64,000 nucleotides of DNA, taken from UBA5951 sp012269555 (GTDB taxonomy: Bacteria > Pseudomonadota > Alphaproteobacteria > Puniceispirillales > Puniceispirillaceae). A program made the position numbers and the translations under genes. Below the pieces are notes generated by a model that was not told where the DNA came from, did not search any database, and was given only the letters and a program-made list of their open reading frames with translations. Every line of letters begins with the position of its first letter. Positions within the stretch are counted from its first letter, which is position 1. Shown in pieces: positions 59,980 through 64,000 of this stretch. The stretch is from assembly GCA_038147755.1 (NCBI GenBank), contig JAYQTS010000001.1, forward strand, positions 1 through 64,000, given 5' to 3'.

Positions 59980-60423
59980 TTATTGCTTTAATTTAAACAT
60001 TTTTAGTAAAAGACGCGTGGTAAAGCCTAAAACCGGAATTAAAGTGAGTAGTTGACTGGCACTATCCCAATGGTCATGATGTGTTGTGATCTTACCTTCT
60101 GCATTTGCTTTCACCTCTGATATGCCAACTATATTTATCTTAATAAATCTAAATTTTTTAACTTTTCCAGTTAACCGCCATTTAATATAACTTGCCTTTT
60201 GTGATTCACTTAGATCCAATATTTCAAATTTTGGGTCTGCCATTACCTCGAACATATGACTAAATATGGCAATAAACTTTGTTTTACCACAGGTAATGTT
60301 AAAGGGATCAGAGAATTCAATATCATCAGAGACCATCTTACTCAAATCTGCTAAATTTTCAGCGGTCAGTTGTGAAAATAAACGAGCATATTCATAAATA
60401 AGTGAACAGTTTTCTGTATTCAT
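59980..60423 (-). CDS. SnoaL/NTF2-like domain protein of the CFA cluster
   Basis: A 147-residue protein with an NTF2-like cone fold pattern. It has VSDDIEFSDPFNITCGKTKF, the helix ending in HMFEVMADPKFEIL, and the later strands YIKWRLTGKVKKF and KITTHHDHWDSASQL, plus a C-terminal amphipathic segment. Members with the HHDHWD motif are typical neighbours of CFA-synthase clusters. Function is unknown; a ligand-binding or isomerase-like pocket is inferred. The start overlaps the SDR stop by 4 bases (ATGA), so the two form a unit convergent with DUF3833. Confidence 0.8.
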   Translation of the reverse strand: MNTENCSLIYEYARLFSQLTAENLADLSKMVSDDIEFSDPFNITCGKTKFIAIFSHMFEVMADPKFEILDLSESQKASYIKWRLTGKVKKFRFIKINIVGISEVKANAEGKITTHHDHWDSASQLLTLIPVLGFTTRLLLKMFKLKQ

Positions 60424-61158
60424 CGATTAGTTATCCATCTGATTACCTTAAAATAAATACTTTTTGGTAAAATTCTCAGAAGTTTCATTGTTATTACAAA
60501 GCCAGTTGGAAAGCATATTTCAAATTTGTTACTTTTAAGGCCTTTAATAATATTATTAGCCGCTTTGCTTTGGAAATAATTTGTGGCATTTGAAATCGTT
60601 TATAGCGGTAGCCTCTGTCTCCACAAACCCCGGACTAATAATTTGTACCTTTATCCCTAGTGGAGTTAAGTCTATGTGCAACGCTTCAGCCAAATTACTC
60701 AATGCTGCTTTTGTTGGTCCATATGCAGCTGACCTTGGTAATCCTCCATATCCTGCTGTTGACCCCATAATTACGATATGACCTGTTTGAAGACCAATGA
60801 ATTTGGGTATAATACTATCTAGAGAATGAATGACTCCCATGTAGTTCACCATCATATGGCCATAAAATTCCTCAGAATTAAGTTCAAGTCCGCCAAGCGG
60901 TAAATATCTTCCAGCATTTAAAATAGCACAGTCAATATTTCCACCACTTTTAATACTCTTTTCGATAGCATTGTTGATTTCTAATCTATCGCATACATCT
61001 GCACGAAAAATATTAATATTTTTATGCTTGCCCTTTATTTTCTTAAGATGGTCGATCCGCCTCGCATCTGCACTTACTACGTGACCTTCTGATGCTAATG
61101 CAATAGATAGAGCTTTTCCGATACCAGAGCTAGCGCCTGTTATAAAATAATGAGCCAT
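60420..61158 (-). CDS. SDR-family oxidoreductase of the CFA cluster (two frameshifts)
   Basis: Classical SDR, 246 residues after repair. The cofactor motif is ITGASSGIGKALS, with ILNAGRY, serine in VIMGSTAGYGG and YGPTKAALSNLAEAL; PGFVETEAT follows. The open frame ends early at about 60556. Reading plus-strand TTT at 60589-60591 and TTT at about 60564-60566 as four each gives FKMPQIISKAKAANNIIKGL and a hydrophobic tail ending VIRWITNR at TGA 60420-60422. That stop overlaps the NTF2-like start. Its substrate is unknown; a lipid or acyl intermediate is inferred from context. Confidence 0.85.
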
Positions 61159-61255
61159 TTTTTTTTCTTTTATTAAATCTGATAAAACGTTATTCTATTT
61201 TTAGATAAATATAGAGTTTTATAGTTCAATAAATACAATAATTTAATAAATGTGC

Positions 61256-61957
61256 TCAGCGCAAACTGCATTGCTCAAACATTATTCTAACATAACCACG
61301 CAAATTAGATTTAGTTATTCTGGCTTTTAAAAGCCATGTTTCTGCTGGTATAACAATATCGAGGGGCAAGCTACCTTTAACAATTTTTTGACCACCAAGA
61401 TATGCTAACCTTACCTCAATATCCTGCTCTGGATCAAACCAAGGATTGTTTTTGTTGCCTTGGGAAAACGGTGCACCATGAACATGAACAAGTAGCCCTC
61501 CTTGAAACAAGGACAGGCTTGACTCAGAACCAGTATATAATTCAGTCGCCACCGCAAGCTTATTATCAGCCAGTGATCGACAATTAATTGGAGAAGATAT
61601 TGCAAGCAATGACTGACGTATTTGTTCTAATGAAACGTCAGATTCTAGCAAAAATTTGATTGAATTAGATAAAATTTTATCAGAGTCTTCTAATCCTAAA
61701 TCAGATATTATATTTCCGGCAGCAAGTTTTTTATTAAGTTGCTCGAGTGATGCTATTTCTTGATTAAGTTGATTTAACTGAGCTTGAGATTTATCCAACT
61801 CATTATTTATATTCTCGTATAAATTTTTTTGATCATAATTTCCCCATTGCCAACCTAGCCAAAGAACTAACCCAATTACACTGATACGAATTACTATATT
61901 GATATAAATCCGATATTCTTTTCTTCTGTACTTCTCTCTGGTCTCAAAAAAATCCAT
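61256..61957 (-). CDS. membrane-anchored coiled-coil protein, unknown
   Basis: A 233-residue protein not recognised as a known family. A basic N-terminus is followed by one membrane helix (about residues 22-42, VIRISVIGLVLWLGW) and a Gln/Asn/Leu-rich coiled coil (about 45-85). A globular C-terminal domain contains ALSSPINCRSL-type sequence (LLAISSPINCRSL) and FDPEQDIEVRLAYLGG, with two cysteines (ISSPINCR and FEQCSLR) that could form a disulfide if the domain is periplasmic. Monocistronic, upstream of the SDR of the CFA cluster by 97 bases. Topology suggests an envelope role, but nothing shows it directly. Confidence 0.7.
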   Translation of the reverse strand: MDFFETREKYRRKEYRIYINIVIRISVIGLVLWLGWQWGNYDQKNLYENINNELDKSQAQLNQLNQEIASLEQLNKKLAAGNIISDLGLEDSDKILSNSIKFLLESDVSLEQIRQSLLAISSPINCRSLADNKLAVATELYTGSESSLSLFQGGLLVHVHGAPFSQGNKNNPWFDPEQDIEVRLAYLGGQKIVKGSLPLDIVIPAETWLLKARITKSNLRGYVRIMFEQCSLR

Positions 61958-62182
61958 AACTTATCTCTCAATAAAACCGTTACATAACCCCACCAAAATC
62001 CAATATTGGCCTTAAAATTATAAAAAATGGCAATTTTAACCAATCAGAGAAGTTGATTTTCTACACATTTGTCTTCTCAACGTAAATAATTATCTTACTG
62101 TGTAATACAGAAACATAAACTATTTACTTTTTAGTTTGTTTGGTAAACAACGTTCTTCTCAGTTAATTATAAATTTTTAGAT

Positions 62183-62808
62183 ATGCCTTTAAAAAATCAT
62201 ACCCCAAAACGGGCCTGGCAAAAGATGCTCTCTGGACGAAGACTTAACGTACTAGAGCCTAGCCCGCTTGATATTGAGATTGATGATATTGCTCACGGTT
62301 TATCTAGATTAGCGCGATGGAATGGACAAACACTTGGCAATTATGCCTTCTCAGTAGCTCAACACAGCATATTAGTTGAGAAAATTATGCATATGAATTT
62401 TTCAAAACTACCAAATTATTGGCGCTTAGCATGTTTGCTTCATGATGCACCAGAATATGTGATAAGCGACTTGATAACTCCTTTAAAGTCAGCCCTAGAC
62501 TCAGAATACAGAAACATCGAGGAAAATCTGCAAAAGGCTATTCATATACGATTCGGTTTGCCTGCAATTCTCCCAGAAGAAATAAGTAGATCAATTAAAC
62601 TTGCAGATAAAATGGCAGCATGGATTGAAGCCACTCAAATCGCCGGATTTAAAATAGAAGAAGCAAACAAGGTTTTTCCAAACCAAAAGGAACGCCTCTA
62701 GATATCAAATTAGTAGCAAGCTCACCTAAAAAAGCGAAAGAGGCATTTATTAGACGTTTCATCATGCTAGGTGGTGGAAATGGGAAAATAAATTTTAAAT
62801 CAATCTAG
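62183..62808 (+). CDS. HD-domain hydrolase, YfbR-like (frameshifted)
   Basis: HD-superfamily phosphohydrolase, 208 residues after repair. Metal-ligand motifs are FSVAQHSILVEKI, CLLHDAPEYVISDLITPLK and IKLADKMAAWIEA. The layout resembles 5'-deoxynucleotidase YfbR and related predicted hydrolases. The AAAA run at 62685-62688 must be read as five, giving NQKGTPLDIKLVASSPKK and a stop at 62806-62808. Substrate unknown; nucleotide monophosphates are a guess from the family. Confidence 0.82.
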
Positions 62809-62869
62809 AAAGAGACTTGTAAAAATAGCTATTCGCATTGTAGAAGAGTGTAAATAGCATGTCAAAAAT

Positions 62870-62956
62870 GGGGGCATGGTGAAATTTGGTAAACACAGCA
62901 GACTTAAAATCTGCCGACGATAAGTCTTCCCGGTTCAAGTCCGGGTGTCCCCACCA
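62870..62956 (+). tRNA. tRNA-Leu (UAA)
   Basis: Class II tRNA of 87 bases. The acceptor GGGGGCA pairs with TGTCCCC, and discriminator A plus encoded CCA are present. Anticodon stem GCAGA/TCTGC surrounds loop CTTAAAA with anticodon TAA. A short variable arm (CGACGATAAGTCTTC region) and the T-arm CCGGTTCAAGTCCGG follow. It lies between the HD hydrolase and the rhomboid gene. Confidence 0.95.
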
Positions 62957-63061
62957 ACCAAAAAATATTATCAAAATCATGACTATAGCTGAGGAATGCA
63001 AATATAAAAAATATTTTAAATATCACTTTAGTTGTCCTACAAATTTGTATCTGTTAATATT

Positions 63062-63751
63062 ATGTTTTTTTTACCTTTATTCGATAGACTAATTTCCTCT
63101 CGAACTCCCATTATTTCTTGGTGTATTTTATTTTTTTGTGTTGTCATATTTTGCTGGCAATTATCACTTGATAGTTACACTCTCCGTATTGTTACACTTA
63201 AATATGGCGTTATACCGTCAGTTATATTTAGACATCAGTCTCTCCCCCCTGAATTACAATTATTCCATCCTTTTCTTTCTATAATTAGCTCGATGTTTTT
63301 ACATGCAGGTTGGCTCCATATTGGATCAAACATGCTTTATTTATGGATTTTTGCAGATAATATTGAAGACTCAATGGGACATCTCAAATTTGTGATATTC
63401 TACATCATTTGTGGTACTGCAGCAGCTTTCGCACAGGGAATTATTGACCCGGAATCAACTACTCCTATGATAGGGGCCTCTGGCGGTATAGCTGGTATAT
63501 TAGGCGCCTATATTGTTCTGCATCCGAAAGCACCAATTCAGGTTTTAATGATAATTTTAATTTTTATAAGATTTATAAGTATGCCTGCGTGGATTGTATT
63601 AGGAGTCTGGATAGGAACTCAATTTGCTGCGGCGCCTACTAGCTTTTCACAAGAGGGCGGTGTGGCTTATTTTGCCCATATTGGGGGATTTTTAGCAGGT
63701 GCTTCCCTCATACCATTTTTTAAACGAAAAGATATACCGATTGTTTGGTAA
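63062..63751 (+). CDS. rhomboid family intramembrane serine protease
   Basis: A 229-residue rhomboid with about six to seven membrane helices. It shows the family's FLHAGWLHIGSNMLYLWIF loop, the catalytic serine in GASGGIAGILGAY and the catalytic histidine in FAHIGGFLAG. Both residues of the Ser-His dyad are present, so an active protease is likely. ATG 63062 is preferred over the TTG at 63032. Substrate unknown. Confidence 0.92.
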   Translation: MFFLPLFDRLISSRTPIISWCILFFCVVIFCWQLSLDSYTLRIVTLKYGVIPSVIFRHQSLPPELQLFHPFLSIISSMFLHAGWLHIGSNMLYLWIFADNIEDSMGHLKFVIFYIICGTAAAFAQGIIDPESTTPMIGASGGIAGILGAYIVLHPKAPIQVLMIILIFIRFISMPAWIVLGVWIGTQFAAAPTSFSQEGGVAYFAHIGGFLAGASLIPFFKRKDIPIVW

Positions 63752-63764
63752 ATATGACACTGTG

Positions 63765-63917
63765 ATGTCAAACTCAGATTTTACAAATCCCATTTCTTTT
63801 GATGAGGTAAAAAAACAAGCTATAAAAAAATATACTTATCAAAAAGTTGAAGGAGACATGAAAAAAGGGTCGCTTCCAACATTTAAAAAAACTCCAAAAG
63901 GGCCTTGGAATAGCTAG
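63765..63917 (+). CDS. small basic protein, unknown
   Basis: A 50-residue lysine-rich reading frame starting 13 bases after the rhomboid gene. It has SDFTNPISFDEVKKQAIKK and a C-terminal GSLPTFKKTPKGPWNS. No membrane segment and no recognised family. A longer frame from 63699 overlaps the rhomboid gene and is less likely. Confidence 0.45.
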   Translation: MSNSDFTNPISFDEVKKQAIKKYTYQKVEGDMKKGSLPTFKKTPKGPWNS

Positions 63918-63961
63918 CAAACCCGTATTTCTAAATTAAATAATCGAATTCGAAAAATAAA

Positions 63962-64000
63962 CTAAACAGCATCCTCCGCTTCATAACCAGACTGTCTTAC
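63962..64000 (-). CDS. C-terminal end of an unidentified gene (partial)
   Basis: On the minus strand the last 39 bases give 12 open codons (VRQSGYEAEDAV) and a TAG stop at 63962-63964. The rest would lie beyond the window. Too short to identify, and the coding status is uncertain. Confidence 0.3.
   Translation of the reverse strand, partial: VRQSGYEAEDAV

Noticed and set aside
3814..62808. Widespread pseudogene formation or reductive genome decay
   Set aside because: The broken genes include non-dispensable ones, motifs on both sides are perfectly conserved, and the lesions concentrate in homopolymers. True decay would also show missense drift and larger deletions.
1..64000. CRISPR arrays, insertion sequences, replication origin, rRNA genes
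   Set aside because: I looked for spaced direct repeats, transposase motifs, DnaA-box clusters and rRNA signatures and saw none in this window.

Overview
The window reads as a low-GC alphaproteobacterial chromosome. Gene content and order are typical of that class: gatCAB, then ruvX-pyrB-pyrC'-plsY-topA-rnr-rpmG; lptFG-surA-pdxA-rsmA; fabD-fabG-acpP-fabF-mltG-gmk; rpsF-rpsR-rplI-dnaB-alr-mlaEF-radA-cvpA-purF; an Hda-like DnaA homologue; an EipB/DUF1849 protein; a fused MnmC; and a small alphaproteobacterial-type cytochrome oxidase subunit IV. The lineage below class cannot be fixed from the sequence. An AT-rich marine alphaproteobacterium is plausible.

Layout. 1-1200: end of a probable decayed integrated element (a MotA-N-like membrane protein and a tyrosine-recombinase remnant facing the 3' end of tRNA-Ser). 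1.4-16.4 kb: LysR regulator, amidotransferase operon, pyrimidine/phospholipid/topoisomerase/RNase R run, rpmG, ROK kinase, EipB. 16.7-25.2 kb: RNase D, SDR, Hda, DUF2066, purMN, ndk, holC, pepA. 25.3-31.5 kb: LPS export, outer-membrane chaperone, PLP synthesis, rRNA methylation, gmk. 31.5-36 kb: fatty-acid synthesis cluster with mltG. 36-46.3 kb: ribosomal proteins, replicative helicase, alanine racemase, Mla transporter, radA, cvpA, purF. 46.3-49.2 kb: MnmC and small proteins. 49.2-55.8 kb: a divergent Lhr-Core / metallophosphoesterase / ATP-ligase / MBL exonuclease DNA repair island with a glutathione S-transferase inside it. 55.8-61.2 kb: a lipid-modification island (FAD oxidoreductase, DUF1365, CFA-synthase-like methyltransferase, DUF3833, NTF2-like, SDR). 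61.2-64 kb: an unknown anchored coiled-coil protein, HD hydrolase, tRNA-Leu and rhomboid protease.

The most striking property of the window is technical. About two dozen genes, many of them essential (gatA, topA, fabF, rpsF, lptG, surA, plsY), are broken. Nearly every frameshift is repaired by adding or removing one base, usually in a homopolymer run, and a few in-frame stops look like single substitutions. The best explanation is consensus error rather than gene decay. Genes are annotated here across these lesions with the repair stated, because separate open reading frames would misrepresent them. rpsF, DUF3833, DUF2256 and the starts of the ROK kinase, CFA synthase and exonuclease are largely invisible without this correction.

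Most noteworthy biology: the tRNA-Ser/integrase scar, the divergent Lhr-Core repair island that includes a GST, the CFA-synthase lipid island, a dihydroorotase-like protein without its HxH metal motif next to pyrB, the absence of dprA from its usual place before topA, and a perfect 18-bp palindrome in the rpsF leader.
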